Positions 1-6,069 of a stretch of 8,009 nucleotides of DNA are shown piece after piece. The translations under genes and the position numbers were made by a program. The DNA comes from Anaerobacillus sp. (GTDB taxonomy: Bacteria; Bacillota; Bacilli; Bacillales_H; Anaerobacillaceae). The stretch covers positions 1 through 8,009 of the forward strand of contig SKOL01000112.1 in NCBI GenBank assembly GCA_007120055.1, in the 5' to 3' direction. Within the stretch, counting starts at the first letter, position 1, and every line of letters starts with the position of its first letter. Under the pieces are notes generated by a model that did not search any database, had not been told where the DNA came from, and was given only the letters and a program-made list of their open reading frames with translations.

Positions 1-658
1 CATAGCTTGTACTGTATATCGCGGTTGCATCTACAAGATCATTGGCAACAGCGGCCACCGAATGATCGTGACTATATGTGAAAAAACTACTTGAAAAGAA
101 TTGGTCAAAATCAAATCCTGCAGTTTTAATCAAATGCTTCGGCACTAAATAACCTGAAAAAGATGAAGGATCGGAAAACGCGAAACTCTTACCTTGTAAA
201 TCAAATAGTGAATTGATTTCTTCTGTATTTTTCGTAATAATATAAGAAGTATATTTCCTCTCCCCATCTACAATTGGCATAACAAGCTTATCCATAATCC
301 CTTTTTCATCACCTAAGACTGATAAATATCCACAAACAAAGCCTAAATCGACTTTTCCAGTTTCAAAAGTTTGCAAAACTTCGTCATATGTTTTTTTCTG
401 AATGATTTCAACGGACTTTCCTAAAGTTTCTTCAACTAAACGAACAAAACCGTAATGTGTTCGATATGTTTCTTTTATCGAGACATTCGAAAGAATCACA
501 AACCTTAAAATCTCCTCTTCTTCTATTTTCTGATCGATCGGACTAGTTTCTGAAACTTCTTTACTTATTGGTATGATTATTTCTTCATTATTCGCGGAGC
601 AAGCACTGCTTATCAAGATAACAAGTATAGCGATTGAAAAAATGATATATTTTCCCAT
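1..658 (-). CDS. PhnD-like periplasmic-binding lipoprotein, N-terminal 219 residues (runs off window start)
   Basis: This is the open N-terminal part of a solute-binding protein; the C-terminus lies beyond base 1. Residues 1-20 form a lipoprotein signal: a short charged start, a hydrophobic stretch and a lipobox ending L-I-S-S-A-C with the lipidated Cys at 20. After a low-complexity Glu-rich linker come features of the phosphate/phosphite/phosphonate-binding (PhnD) family: 'KVDLGFVCG', the ligand-loop signature 'FSDPSSFSGYLVPKHL', and 'YSHDHSVAAVANDLVDATA' near the break. The family is about 300 residues long, so roughly a third is missing. The start at 658 is supported by AAAGGGGG about 9 bases upstream. 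The protein should sit on the outer face of the membrane and bind a small anion. The ligand cannot be told from sequence, and no permease or ATPase gene is visible. The fold is fairly sure; the substrate is not. Confidence 0.8.
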   Translation of the reverse strand, partial: MGKYIIFSIAILVILISSACSANNEEIIIPISKEVSETSPIDQKIEEEEILRFVILSNVSIKETYRTHYGFVRLVEETLGKSVEIIQKKTYDEVLQTFETGKVDLGFVCGYLSVLGDEKGIMDKLVMPIVDGERKYTSYIITKNTEEINSLFDLQGKSFAFSDPSSFSGYLVPKHLIKTAGFDFDQFFSSSFFTYSHDHSVAAVANDLVDATAIYSTSY

Positions 659-660
659 GC

Positions 661-897
661 AAAAAAGCCCCCTTTCTCCTATATTCACTTTAAGTATAAA
701 TGAAAACTAGGCGTATAAATGTTTCGATTTTATAAACGATGTCACTTATAAAGATTTGGATAATCTCTAGTCGTCGCAGAACTCATTGTTATTTATACTA
801 GCAACCGCATCATGTTGAATAAAGAAATGAAACATTAAAAGTATCAAATGCTATGTAAAATAATAAAGTTTCACAAAACGACGATTTAGTAGTACTA
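661..897. other. Intergenic region between divergent genes
   Basis: This AT-rich stretch of 237 bases lies between the lipoprotein gene (minus) and the weak ORF (plus). On the minus strand it holds the lipoprotein Shine-Dalgarno sequence and a TATACT that could be a -10 box, without a convincing -35 partner. No ribosome binding site is visible before the plus-strand ORF. I see no other gene or repeat here. Confidence 0.5.
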
Positions 898-1191
898 ATG
901 GAACACAATTTATACAAGAACAAAGATAGTAATCAGGCGACTAACAATGACCACTTACAATACATAGAAAATTTACTAAACGAACATCGAGAAAAAGATT
1001 ACCTAGCTAAAGTCAATTCTTACTATAAAATGATAGTTGAAAGCGGGTTACCACTTTCAAAAGCATTAAATATGCTAGATGATATAAAGTTTTTATTAAC
1101 GACGAAAGCTTTATCAAAAAGAGGATATAAGCCTAATTATCACGACAGGTGCCTGTCACTCCTTGGGTTTTGTCATTTTTTGTCGAAATAA
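898..1191 (+). CDS. Hypothetical protein, 97 aa, weakly supported; tail lies in a repeat
   Basis: I do not recognise this protein. Residues 1-82 are hydrophilic and look helical, with many Asn, Lys and Glu and a segment 'YYKMIVESGLPLSKALNML' that could be a helix-turn-helix-like or small helical bundle element. There is no signal peptide or membrane span. No Shine-Dalgarno sequence precedes the ATG, and the frame is open upstream only to a TAA at 856-858. The last residues ('DRCLSLLGF...') are encoded by GACAGGTGCCTGTC and its flank, an intergenic palindrome seen again at 3526. The natural C-terminus has therefore probably been replaced by repeat sequence, making this a truncated remnant. A chance ORF cannot be excluded. 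Confidence 0.35.
   Translation: MEHNLYKNKDSNQATNNDHLQYIENLLNEHREKDYLAKVNSYYKMIVESGLPLSKALNMLDDIKFLLTTKALSKRGYKPNYHDRCLSLLGFCHFLSK
1144..1163. repeat. Short palindromic repeat, copy 1 (GACAGGTGCCTGTC core)
   Basis: GACAGG and CCTGTC form a perfect 6-base inverted repeat around TG, followed by ACTCCT. The 17-base string from 1147 recurs at 3526 with one base missing. From memory, GGTGCCTGTCAC/GTGACAGGCACC-type strings are dispersed between genes in many Bacillus genomes and resemble REP elements. That link is recollection, not something shown by this window. Confidence 0.6.
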
Positions 1192-1500
1192 AGGCGTATT
1201 AATACTCTAATCATTGATTTTGTCACAAAAAGACTAATTATTAAAAATAATACATATATTTTAAAAAGTAACTAGACGCTGCAAGACTAGTGAATTTCTT
1301 AATCAATGACACTTTCTAGACGGTATTAATAATATCTAAATTTTCCGACTAGTTTGTTGATATGTGGATAACTTTGTGGGTAACCTCCTGTTAGATGTTA
1401 ATTACTTGTTAATAAATTGTTGATATGTGATTAAAGCTGTGAGTAACTCTTAGCGTAAATCTCTTAATAGGTCCGTAAATCAATTCATTCTTTTTTCAAA
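1192..1500. other. Non-coding stretch with DnaA-box-like pairs
   Basis: No ORF with a ribosome binding site is present. The left half is AT-rich with nothing recognisable. The right half holds a duplicated 13-mer and four DnaA-box-like 9-mers, listed separately. Confidence 0.5.
1354..1446 (-). promoter_or_regulatory. Cluster of four DnaA-box-like 9-mers in two tandem pairs
   Basis: Read on the minus strand, the boxes are TTATCCACA (1363-1371, a perfect match to the known DnaA box TTATNCACA), TTACCCACA (1375-1383), TTAATCACA (1426-1434) and TTACTCACA (1438-1446). The last three each have one mismatch. All point the same way. Within each pair the boxes are 12 bases apart, and the pairs are offset by exactly 63 bases inside an imperfect direct repeat that starts with the identical 13-mer TTGTTGATATGTG at 1354 and 1417. 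Binding by DnaA is inferred. No dnaA or dnaN gene is nearby, so this would be a secondary cluster rather than the origin. Confidence 0.45.
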
Positions 1501-1542
1501 CAAAAAACGACGCAACTTTCGCTTAAACGAAAATTGCGTCGT
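1501..1542 (-). terminator. Rho-independent terminator of the chemoreceptor gene
   Basis: On the minus strand a 15-base-pair stem (arms 1507-1521 and 1528-1542) with a 6-base loop is followed by TTTTTTG. The one non-Watson-Crick position is a G-U wobble in the minus-strand RNA but an A-C mismatch on the other strand, which fixes the working orientation. It starts about 25 bases after the chemoreceptor stop. A near copy lies at 3561-3600. Confidence 0.9.
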
Positions 1543-1566
1543 AAATACCTATTCCTTTTCGATATT

Positions 1567-3348
1567 TTATATTCTATATTTTTTCACAAATGAATTCAGC
1601 TGATTTGTTATGGCCATTAATTCTTGGGTTTTTTGAGTTAAATCGTCTACTTGTTTTTGTTGACTTTCTATTGTTCTTGTTACGTCCTCAACATTCATTA
1701 CAGCATCTTCGGAGGTCACCGCTGTTTCATGAATGGCCGTTTGAATCATTTGACTTTTCACTGCCATATCATTTATCGATCCTGAATTTATCTTTACTTT
1801 CTCTGTCATGTCATTAATGTTTTCGTAAATTTCTTTAAAATATTCACCTGCATCATTAATTGATTTTACACTTTCCTTCGCCTCCATTGTTCCTATCTCC
1901 AGCGTTTCTGTAACACTTTTCGTTTCACTATTAATATTTGAGACAATACTGGAAATTTGTTTAACCGATTTCTCTACTTCATCGGAAAGCTTCCGAATTT
2001 CATCTGCTACTACAGCAAAACCACGACCGTATTGGCCAGCTCTTGCAGCTTCAATCGTTGCATTTAAGGCCAACAAGTTAGTTTGTTCTGCAATCTCCTT
2101 TATCACACGTATAAAACGTGCAATATCATCCGTTCTTTCATGGAGCATCCTAATCTTATCATTAGACTTAATAACAGTTTCACTTAACATACTAATTTGA
2201 TTTCGAGAACTAGCCATTTTCTCATTTCCTCTAGACGTAAGCTCCTGAATATACGACGCAGATTCATTCATCATTTGACTACCGTCGTTAATCATATCTA
2301 AATGTCCTGTGAACTCTTTTACAGAGTCGGAAACACTCGTAAATGTACTTGATTGCTCCTCCATACCTGCAATTAAGTTTTGCATATTTGCAAATACGTT
2401 GGAACTATCCTCTCTAATTGTTTCAGAAAAATTGGATAAAAACTCTGTCTTCTCACCCACTGTTGCAGAAGCTTCTGAAACTTGTCTCATCGTCTCCGAT
2501 AATCTATTTTTCATTTCATTTAAAGTACTAGATATAATAGCCAACTCATCTTTTCCTATATCCTCTATATCATCAATTTGCAACTTACCTGCTGTTAATT
2601 CCTTACTAAATTCAATAACTCGATTTAGCCTTCTATTGGTTGCAATATGAATGATTAATAGCATAATAACAGCAATAACCAAGGACACTATAAATAAAAT
2701 AATTAACGTGTTAGAAGACGACTCTAAACTTTCTTGAGTAGCAGAAACTCTTAATTGACGGTCATTGTTTACATAAAGAAGCATCTGCTCTAATGCAAAG
2801 TTTGTTCTATTTTTTATACTCATAGCATCAAAGATGGTACTTCTAAAATACCTAAACTGATTGTGCGCTTCCTCCTGTTGTCCTAAAAGATCTCGATTCA
2901 AGCCATGAAAAATATTATTAAGCTCTGCATTATTGTCATTAATAATATCGTATAAGTTTTTCATTTCATCCGTATCTAAATACGGCTTGATATCTTCCAT
3001 CATAGATTCGAAAGCGCTTTCGTTTTCAACAAATAAAAGATCTAATTCTTCCGTAGGCTCACTGAGTGATTGCATTAAAATACTATATCTTTGCTCAAAT
3101 AAATAATTCATCTGTGACAACATGATAGAACGGTCCACACTACGCTCTTGTGCTTCCAATTCATCTTGAACATTCCCCAGTGTAAAATAAACAAACATAG
3201 AAGAGAAGAAAAATAACATGATAACAATCATAAAAACAAACCCATACTTCCATGTTAGTTTTATATTATTTAAACTGGTTCCCCCCTTCCACTTACTATT
3301 CCTACTCGAATCTTTAAGCTTTTTTTCTCTTTTAAAATAGTTTCTCAT
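1567..3348 (-). CDS. Methyl-accepting chemotaxis protein, 593 aa, transmembrane
   Basis: This is a membrane chemoreceptor that would pass an extracellular signal to the CheA/CheW kinase complex. A basic cytoplasmic N-terminus (1-33) is followed by membrane span 1 (about 36-57), an extracellular helical sensor domain (about 58-213, no recognisable ligand motif, possibly of the four-helix-bundle type), span 2 (about 214-235), a HAMP linker (about 236-288) and a long signalling coiled coil. The hairpin tip at 418-437 is the family hallmark, '[20 protein letters not shown]', followed by '[17 protein letters not shown]'. There is no C-terminal CheR/CheB-tethering pentapeptide. The start is supported by AAAGGAG (3355-3361) 6 bases before the ATG. 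A TATAAT lies on the minus strand at 3383-3388 without a good -35. It appears to be a single-gene unit ended by the hairpin at 1501-1542. The family is certain; the ligand is unknown. Confidence 0.96.
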   Translation of the reverse strand: MRNYFKREKKLKDSSRNSKWKGGTSLNNIKLTWKYGFVFMIVIMLFFFSSMFVYFTLGNVQDELEAQERSVDRSIMLSQMNYLFEQRYSILMQSLSEPTEELDLLFVENESAFESMMEDIKPYLDTDEMKNLYDIINDNNAELNNIFHGLNRDLLGQQEEAHNQFRYFRSTIFDAMSIKNRTNFALEQMLLYVNNDRQLRVSATQESLESSSNTLIILFIVSLVIAVIMLLIIHIATNRRLNRVIEFSKELTAGKLQIDDIEDIGKDELAIISSTLNEMKNRLSETMRQVSEASATVGEKTEFLSNFSETIREDSSNVFANMQNLIAGMEEQSSTFTSVSDSVKEFTGHLDMINDGSQMMNESASYIQELTSRGNEKMASSRNQISMLSETVIKSNDKIRMLHERTDDIARFIRVIKEIAEQTNLLALNATIEAARAGQYGRGFAVVADEIRKLSDEVEKSVKQISSIVSNINSETKSVTETLEIGTMEAKESVKSINDAGEYFKEIYENINDMTEKVKINSGSINDMAVKSQMIQTAIHETAVTSEDAVMNVEDVTRTIESQQKQVDDLTQKTQELMAITNQLNSFVKKYRI

Positions 3349-3382
3349 CTGTTACTCCTTTCCATAAATTTACATATAGTCA

Positions 3383-3388
3383 ATTATA
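3383..3388 (-). promoter_or_regulatory. Candidate -10 box of the chemoreceptor gene
   Basis: The minus strand reads TATAAT, a perfect sigma-A -10 hexamer, 34 bases before the ATG. The hexamer expected as -35 (CAGAAA at 17-base spacing) is poor. No match to the sigma-D motility promoter (TAAA-N15-GCCGATAT) is seen at the right spacing. Confidence 0.4.
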
Positions 3389-3525
3389 TCAGATAACGAA
3401 AGCGGTTTCTGAACTTTATTGTAATTTATTTTATAAATTTTTACCATACATTTTCAAAATATTATGATTTCCATCTAATAAACAGTTTATTTTTAAAATG
3501 ATTTATCATATTCTTTTTTATCGAG

Positions 3526-3541
3526 AGGTGCTGTCACTCCT
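3526..3541. repeat. Short repeat, copy 2
   Basis: AGGTGCTGTCACTCCT differs from copy 1 at 1147-1163 only by one missing C. The left arm of the palindrome has decayed (GAGAGG instead of GACAGG). It lies between genes, just downstream (minus-strand sense) of the terminator at 3561-3600. Confidence 0.5.
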
Positions 3542-3560
3542 GACTTACTTTTTTCCAAAC

Positions 3561-3600
3561 AAAAACGACACAATTTTCACTTAAACGAAAATTGCGTCAT
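3561..3600 (-). terminator. Rho-independent terminator, duplicate of the one at 1501-1542
   Basis: On the minus strand the arms 3586-3600 and 3565-3580 form a stem of about 15 pairs, including several G-U wobbles, followed by TTTTTG. It lies about 50 bases after the stop of the 174-residue protein gene. The surrounding 80 or so bases, including CCTATTCCTTTT on one side and CAAACAAAA on the other, match the element at 1485-1566 closely, so the whole terminator segment is duplicated. Confidence 0.85.
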
Positions 3601-3651
3601 AATCACCTATTCCTTTTATTATTTTGGACAGCTTCTTCTTATTACCTACAA

Positions 3652-4176
3652 TTAAAATACCCTTACTGCATTTCTCATAAACGCTTCTCTGTTATCGTCA
3701 TATGTTTGAATTAATAAAAAGCGATTTTCACTAACAAAAAAGTAATTATCTACGCCATTATTATCAATGCCATGAAAGACCGTTTGATCACTAAAGTTTT
3801 TTTCTCCGAAGTCAGTAAGGAGCTGATCGGTTGTGACTAATTCATACTTTGCTTCTAACAACTCCTCGGGCTTTCCATCAATATTTGTTTCTGAGATCCA
3901 AACGACCGCTTGAGCACCACCACGACTTCCGTACTCTAGTATAAACGCTTGATCCAGCTCTACATCCTTTCCATGCAGGTTAGCCATCAAATCGTTAACT
4001 CTTTCCGCTTCTACTTCACTAAACAATTCGAAATTAGCAAAGCTCTCGGGTAAGCCTCGGTAATCGACACTAAAACCATAATTTTCAGATGGATCATCTG
4101 ACATAAAGGCTGTTGAAATTACTGCAACTAAAGCTATAAAAGCTACAATACCACTTGCAACCCAAACTTTTTTCAT
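3652..4176 (-). CDS. Membrane-anchored protein of unknown function, 174 aa
   Basis: I do not recognise the family. Residues 4-25 form one hydrophobic segment after a short basic start (M-K-K), giving an N-terminal anchor or uncleaved signal. There is no lipobox Cys, and the mature part has no cysteines at all. Residues 27-174 are soluble, acidic and mixed alpha/beta in appearance, and would lie outside the membrane. A segment 'EYGSRGGAQAVVWISET' alternates small and hydrophobic residues as in a beta-rich domain. The start has AAGGGGGA a few bases upstream, and a minus-strand TATAAT lies about 30 bases before the ATG. It is followed by its own terminator and preceded by the end of the redox operon, so it is probably a separate transcript. 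Confidence 0.75.
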   Translation of the reverse strand: MKKVWVASGIVAFIALVAVISTAFMSDDPSENYGFSVDYRGLPESFANFELFSEVEAERVNDLMANLHGKDVELDQAFILEYGSRGGAQAVVWISETNIDGKPEELLEAKYELVTTDQLLTDFGEKNFSDQTVFHGIDNNGVDNYFFVSENRFLLIQTYDDNREAFMRNAVRVF

Positions 4177-4264
4177 GTTGTCCCCCTTATATATAACTAA
4201 TATTATAAGATTATTTTAATATAAAACTAGCTATATATTGGTTAAGACTTATGAATAATTTCTG

Positions 4265-4301
4265 AAAAAAGTTTAAAATATTTTTGAACCTTATAAAACT
4301 T
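4265..4301 (-). terminator. Weak AT-rich terminator candidate after the redoxin gene
   Basis: On the minus strand AAGTTT (overlapping the stop codon) can pair with AAACTT (4269-4274) and is followed by TTTT. The stem is short and AT-rich with a large interior, so termination here is only possible, not convincing. Confidence 0.3.
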
Positions 4302-5041
4302 TAGTTTGTCCCTGGGATGCGGCAGCCTTCAGGTCCACAATCGTCAGCCTCTGCTTGCTTTTCTTTTTTAAGTTGTTGTTGTTGCCAATCAATATCAATC
4401 GTTGGCGAAAACTTTTCAGGATAACGAATGTACCAGCGCTGCTTACGGATGAGAAAATTATCTGGATTATACCGAAGTGCTTCATCTAATTGTTTTAAAA
4501 CCTCTTCTTTTTTGCCTTGTTTTAAGTATTCTAACCCTAAAGTGAATTTCGTTTGTGACAACTCATCTTCAAGTGCCGATTTCTGTTCTGGATTGTAATA
4601 AACATCATCAAGCTGAACCGTCTCCACTTTTTCAGCTACTAAATCTTCGATCGCTTTTAGGTGATCTTCATTTGTTACTTGAAATCCTTGCTTGATCATC
4701 CTTATGACTCCTTCTTCATCGATAAAAATTCCATTAGGAACGATCGTAAACCCAAAATAATTAGCAATTTCATTCCTGTATCAACAACAGTTGGAAATGA
4801 AAAGTTTTCTACATAAGGTTTGACAACTTCTGGCCCTTGAAGGTCGACTGAAACGGAAAGAATTTGTAATGAAATCCTTATGTTTCGTTAAAAATTGCTC
4901 CCAGCCTGGAAGCTGCTCACGACAACGTCACCAAGATGCCCACATGAAAATGAGTGTTTTCTTCCCGAGTAATTGATCTGTACTAAACGAACTTCCATCG
5001 ATGCTCGTTAAATGAATATTAGGTAGCTTTTTTAACAACAT
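4301..5041 (-). CDS. Thioredoxin/redoxin-like protein with predicted selenocysteine (in-frame TGA) and two apparent frame changes
   Basis: This is a predicted cytosolic thiol/selenol oxidoreductase of 246 residues when read through. It starts 'MLLKKLPNIHLTSIDG' and continues 'TLIFMWASW', then TGA at 4930-4928 (codon 38), then 'RCREQLPGWEQF'. The TGA replaces the first active-site cysteine, giving Sec-Arg-Cys (U-x-C) instead of the usual C-x-x-C. A hairpin suited to a SECIS follows. The frame then moves at an A-run near 4863-4865 ('ILSVSVDLQGPEVVKPYVE') and moves back near 4773-4774 ('NEIANYFGFTIVPNGIF', containing the cis-Pro V-P motif of thioredoxin folds). The C-terminal part (from about 150) has a TPR-like helix pair ('LGLEYLKQGKKEEVLKQL') and ends with C-G-P-E-G-C. 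There is no signal peptide. GGAAGGA lies about 9 bases before the ATG. The gene is 26 bases behind the AhpD-like gene and surely co-transcribed. A pseudogene is possible if the frame changes are real. Confidence 0.75.
4897..4930 (-). promoter_or_regulatory. SECIS-like hairpin after the TGA of the redoxin gene
   Basis: After UGA (4930-4928) and 14 bases, GCUUCC (4913-4908) pairs with GGGAGC (4902-4897), six pairs including one U-G. The apical loop AGGCU starts 20 bases from the UGA. Known bacterial SECIS elements sit just downstream of UGA inside the coding region and have a G-containing apical loop about 16-37 bases away. The Escherichia coli fdhF loop, AGGUCU, is very similar. SelB binding is inferred. 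Confidence 0.65.
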
Positions 5042-5067
5042 AGCAAAACATCCTTCCCGTTGAGGAA

Positions 5068-5595
5068 TCATTCCTTTTCTAACTCTATACCTAGTCCTTC
5101 AGCCATTCGGTTCACAAAATTAAAATATGAAGTTATTTGGCATGCATCTAAAATTTCACGATCTGTGCAGCCGTGTTCTTTTAAAAGATTGACATCTGCT
5201 TCTTTGATACTTGTCGGCTTTTCCGTAAGCTTAACCGCATAGTCAAGGATTGCCATTGTTTTCTCGTCGATGTTAGCTTCTTTATAATTATTTTTAAGTG
5301 TTGCGACTAACACTTCGTCTTTCGTCAATAAATGGAGCGCCGCCCCATGATGTTCCATTCAGTAATGACACTCATTGACTGCGGAGACAGTTGTCGCAAT
5401 TATCTCGCGCTGCGCTCTACTAAGTGGAGATTTTTTAAACATAATTGTTTTGTAGTAGGCTAAGTGTGCTTCCATCGATTCAGGGAATAGACTATGTACT
5501 TTTAAAATATTGGCAACTTTATTCCCCATTGCTTCGTATAACTCTTTTAATTTCCCTTCTGCTTCATGTTCATGAATTAATTGAATATGACTCAT
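5068..5595 (-). CDS. AhpD/carboxymuconolactone-decarboxylase-like protein with predicted selenocysteine (in-frame TGA)
   Basis: This is a predicted cytosolic alkylhydroperoxidase-like selenoprotein of 175 residues. The frame runs from ATG 5595 to 'SAVNECHY', meets TGA at 5361-5359 (codon 79), and continues unbroken as 'MEHHGAALHLLTKDE' to the true stop at 5070-5068. In AhpD the active site is Glu, 12 residues to Cys, C-x-x-C, then His four residues after the second Cys. Here Glu64, Cys76, position 79 and His83 fit exactly, so TGA stands at the second catalytic cysteine (C-x-x-U). The C-terminal part ('DYAVKLTEKPTSIKEADV', 'ITSYFNFVNRMAEGLG') is typical of the peroxidase-related branch of the family, and about 175 residues is its normal length. 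AAAGGAGGT stands 5-6 bases before the start. Read with TGA as stop, the gene would be reported as two ORFs of 78 and 96 residues. First gene of the operon. Confidence 0.88.
5332..5361 (-). promoter_or_regulatory. SECIS-like hairpin after the TGA of the AhpD-like gene
   Basis: After UGA (5361-5359) and 10 bases, AUGGGGC (5348-5342) pairs with GCUCCAU (5338-5332), seven pairs including one G-U. The loop GGC starts 17 bases from the UGA. An alternative fold pairs UGAAUGGA, starting at the UGA itself, with UCCAUUUA over eight pairs. The first fold matches the size and loop position of bacterial SECIS elements. Function is inferred. Confidence 0.6.
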
Positions 5596-5716
5596 TTGTT
5601 ACCTCCTTTAAGGTTTGTTATTTTTATTTTACCAAAAATCGTTTCTTCTTCGAAAACATTTCGTCCTTACTTGATTTTAGCGCTGTTATATTTATAGGAT
5701 GACATCATTTTTTCGT
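5596..5716 (-). promoter_or_regulatory. Leader of the redox operon: strong ribosome binding site, weak promoter candidate
   Basis: On the minus strand AAAGGAGGT lies 5-6 bases before the ATG, close to the perfect anti-16S sequence. About 30 bases before the ATG, TTGGTAAAAT offers an extended -10 (TGG plus TAAAAT) with no clear -35. No known peroxide-regulator (PerR-like) operator is evident to me. Confidence 0.35.
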
Positions 5717-5747
5717 AAAAAAAAGATACCCTCCTAAAGAAGGTACC
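5717..5747 (-). terminator. Rho-independent terminator of the first YjcZ-like gene
   Basis: On the minus strand GGTACCTTC (5747-5739) pairs with GAGGGTATC (5733-5725) over nine pairs with G-U wobbles and a 5-base loop, followed directly by eight Ts. It sits 15 bases after the stop of the micro-protein gene and separates that gene from the downstream redox operon. Confidence 0.9.
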
Positions 5748-5762
5748 TCATAAATCCTACTA

Positions 5763-5852
5763 TTAGTAGCCGACGTAAGCCGCACCAATAATAACTAACA
5801 AGATAAACAATACAAGAATTAACGCGAATCCTGCTCCTCCTGCGTGAGCCAT
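5763..5852 (-). CDS. YjcZ-family micro-protein, 29 aa
   Basis: This tiny protein has the sequence pattern M-A-H-A-G-G-A-G-F-A, then a 14-residue all-hydrophobic stretch (L-I-L-V-L-F-I-L-L-V-I-I-G), ending A-A-Y-V-G-Y. It matches the YjcZ family of Bacillus micro-proteins: a Gly-rich head, one short membrane span and a Y-V-G-Y tail. Such proteins are found in sporulation and spore-coat gene sets, but their biochemical role is not known. AAAGGAG (5861-5867) lies 8 bases before the ATG and a strong terminator follows, so it forms its own short transcript. A paralogue lies at 7887-7988, beyond the dcuB gene. Confidence 0.9.
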   Translation of the reverse strand: MAHAGGAGFALILVLFILLVIIGAAYVGY

Positions 5853-5882
5853 TTTTAACACTCCTTTTAAATTTTGTGGATT

Positions 5883-5897
5883 AGTGGGTTACCCACT
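5883..5897. promoter_or_regulatory. Palindrome upstream of the YjcZ-like gene, possible operator
   Basis: AGTGGGT and ACCCACT form a perfect 7-base inverted repeat around a single T, 31 bases before the ATG of the micro-protein gene. It could be a regulator site or a short hairpin in the leader. I do not recognise a specific regulator. Confidence 0.35.
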
Positions 5898-6052
5898 TAG
5901 AAGCATTGTATTCATCGACTGATATATGTGTTTAGACGCTTATAATTATTTGCAATATTTTTTTATAAATTTCTTCTCTTCTGCTCGTAAAGCTGTATTG
6001 TTTTTTGTCAAAATCGTGATTTCCTATTTAAGAAAATCGCATTACTAAATAT

Positions 6053-6069
6053 GTGAATTATGAGTTCAC
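6053..6069. promoter_or_regulatory. Inverted repeat GTGAA-N7-TTCAC upstream of dcuB, possible operator
   Basis: GTGAA (6053-6057) and TTCAC (6065-6069) are perfect inverted arms about 50 bases before the -35 of dcuB. A further half-site, TTCACAA, lies at 6107-6113 just before the -35. The arms resemble those of redox/anaerobic regulators such as Rex (TTGTGAA-N4-TTCACAA) or Fnr (TGTGA-N6-TCACA), but the 7-base spacer fits neither exactly. Confidence 0.35.

Larger units (their letters stand above)
3349..3651. other. Non-coding stretch with repeat copy 2 and a terminator
   Basis: Beyond the chemoreceptor's ribosome binding site and -10 element, these 303 AT-rich bases hold the second short repeat (3526-3541) and the second copy of the terminator element. 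No gene was seen. Confidence 0.6.

Noticed and set aside
1354..1446. Chromosomal replication origin
   Set aside because: There is no dnaA, dnaN or AT-rich unwinding region in the usual arrangement, and only four boxes; a secondary cluster is the more modest reading.
2309..2650. 113-residue plus-strand ORF inside the chemoreceptor gene
   Set aside because: It is antisense to an unmistakable coding sequence, shows no family features and has no ribosome binding site. The same holds for the plus-strand ORF at 1590-1817.
3383..3411. Sigma-D motility promoter for the chemoreceptor
   Set aside because: A TCTGATAT resembles the -10, but no TAAA lies at the required spacing of about 15 bases.
4291..4485. 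64-residue minus-strand ORF
   Set aside because: It is an out-of-frame shadow of the redoxin C-terminal coding region with no ribosome binding site.
4301..4699. Stand-alone 132-residue protein starting at ATG 4699
   Set aside because: Its frame continues upstream into the thioredoxin-fold sequence with the cis-Pro motif, and no ribosome binding site fits. It is the C-terminal part of the redoxin gene.
5068..5070. The final TGA of the AhpD-like gene as another Sec codon
   Set aside because: It lies at the normal end of the family, no catalytic Cys is expected there, and only a very small hairpin at the wrong distance follows.
5068..5358. Separate AhpD-like gene starting with ATG right after the TGA
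   Set aside because: Only together with the upstream 78 codons does it form a normal-length family member with the complete active site. The ATG is simply the Met codon following the Sec codon, with no ribosome binding site of its own.
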